NCBI RefSeq assembly: GCF_003350505.1 | Contig: NZ_QQAY01000003.1 | Span: forward strand, 248,001 to 312,000 | DNA length: 64,000 nucleotides | DNA from: Falsibacillus pallidus | GTDB taxonomy: Bacteria; Bacillota; Bacilli; Bacillales; DSM-25281 | Direction: 5' to 3' | Part shown: in pieces, positions 63,907 through 64,000 of the stretch | How the letters are laid out: each line of letters opens with the position of its first letter | Numbering within the stretch: position 1 is the first letter of the stretch | Notes under the pieces: generated by a model | The model's database searches: none | What the model saw: the letters and a program-made list of their open reading frames with translations, nothing else | Told to the model about the DNA's origin: nothing | Program-made: the position numbers and the translations under genes

Positions 63907-64000
63907 TCTAAGTCACCGCCTGGATGATGGATTTCCAAAATGGATGCTAACGTATCTTTCATTTCCAGCCGCGGAATGACAGCATCCAGCTGACCATGCT
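63900..64000 (-). CDS. accD: Acetyl-CoA carboxylase carboxyltransferase subunit beta, C-terminal end only
   Basis: The last ~32 residues ([20 protein letters not shown], then [12 protein letters not shown]) and the stop codon of AccD; the rest lies beyond the right edge. The conserved G-x-x-D and the basic-to-aliphatic tail fit the AccD C-terminus. It overlaps accA by 7 bases, as in B. subtilis accDA. Confidence 0.88.
   Translation of the reverse strand, partial: HGQLDAVIPRLEMKDTLASILEIHHPGGDLEW

Overview
This window is a stretch of core chromosome from a spore-forming Bacillaceae bacterium. From gerM at the left edge to accD at the right edge, the gene order matches the Bacillus subtilis block gerM-racE-gerE-sdhCAB-lysC-uvrC-trxA-etf-fad-mutS2-polX-zapA-rnhC-pheST-ysdABC-rplT/rpmI/infC-thrS-dnaBI-speD-gapB-coaE-mutM-polA-phoPR-mdh-icd-citZ-pyk-pfkA-accAD. 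Spore genes (gerM, gerE, sspI, ytaF, ytvI) and Gram-positive leader RNAs (two T-boxes, a lysine riboswitch, an L20 leader) support this. Nearly all genes lie on the minus strand. The plus-strand exceptions are yslB, a 62-residue membrane protein, rnhC, sspI, ysdB and ytvI. I see no prophage, insertion sequence, CRISPR array, tRNA or rRNA, and no obvious accessory island.

Layout. 1-5.0 kb: germination and sporulation genes (gerM, gerE), glutamate racemase, a MarR regulator, a thioesterase and a secreted 5'-nucleotidase. 5.1-8.3 kb: succinate dehydrogenase. 8.7-12.6 kb: yslB, aspartokinase with its lysine riboswitch, uvrC. 12.8-18.7 kb: thioredoxin, electron-transfer flavoprotein and the fatty-acid degradation cluster with its repressor FadR. 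18.9-25.5 kb: DNA repair and cell-division genes (mutS2, polX, cvpA, zapA, rnhC). 25.6-36.9 kb: translation genes (pheST, rRNA methylase, infC-rpmI-rplT, thrS), sspI, an M42 peptidase, a dUTPase and small membrane proteins. 36.9-48.1 kb: replication initiation (dnaB, dnaI, nrdR), speD, gapB, coaE, mutM, polA. 48.2-52.8 kb: hflKC and the PhoPR two-component system. 52.9-64 kb: TCA-cycle and lower-glycolysis genes (mdh, icd, citZ, pyk, pfkA) ending in acetyl-CoA carboxylase.

The non-coding DNA is the more informative part. FadR-type operators lie over the start points of two sigma-A promoters, in front of fadR and, less expectedly, in front of the ysmA-type thioesterase. Catabolite-control (cre) sites lie at the start point of citZ and downstream of the start point of a MaoC-like gene. 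CcpN-type sites lie before gapB, an exact sigma-W promoter before ysdB and a sigma-K promoter before gerE. The speD leader holds a hairpin strand that can alternatively mask the speD ribosome-binding site exactly, which looks like an undescribed translational switch. An approximately 175-bp structured intergenic repeat-like element lies between racE and gerM, and a 27-codon membrane-peptide gene lies downstream of the yshE homologue. No wholly new multi-gene system is evident; the strongest novelty candidates are the speD leader, the ysmA operator and the small peptide.
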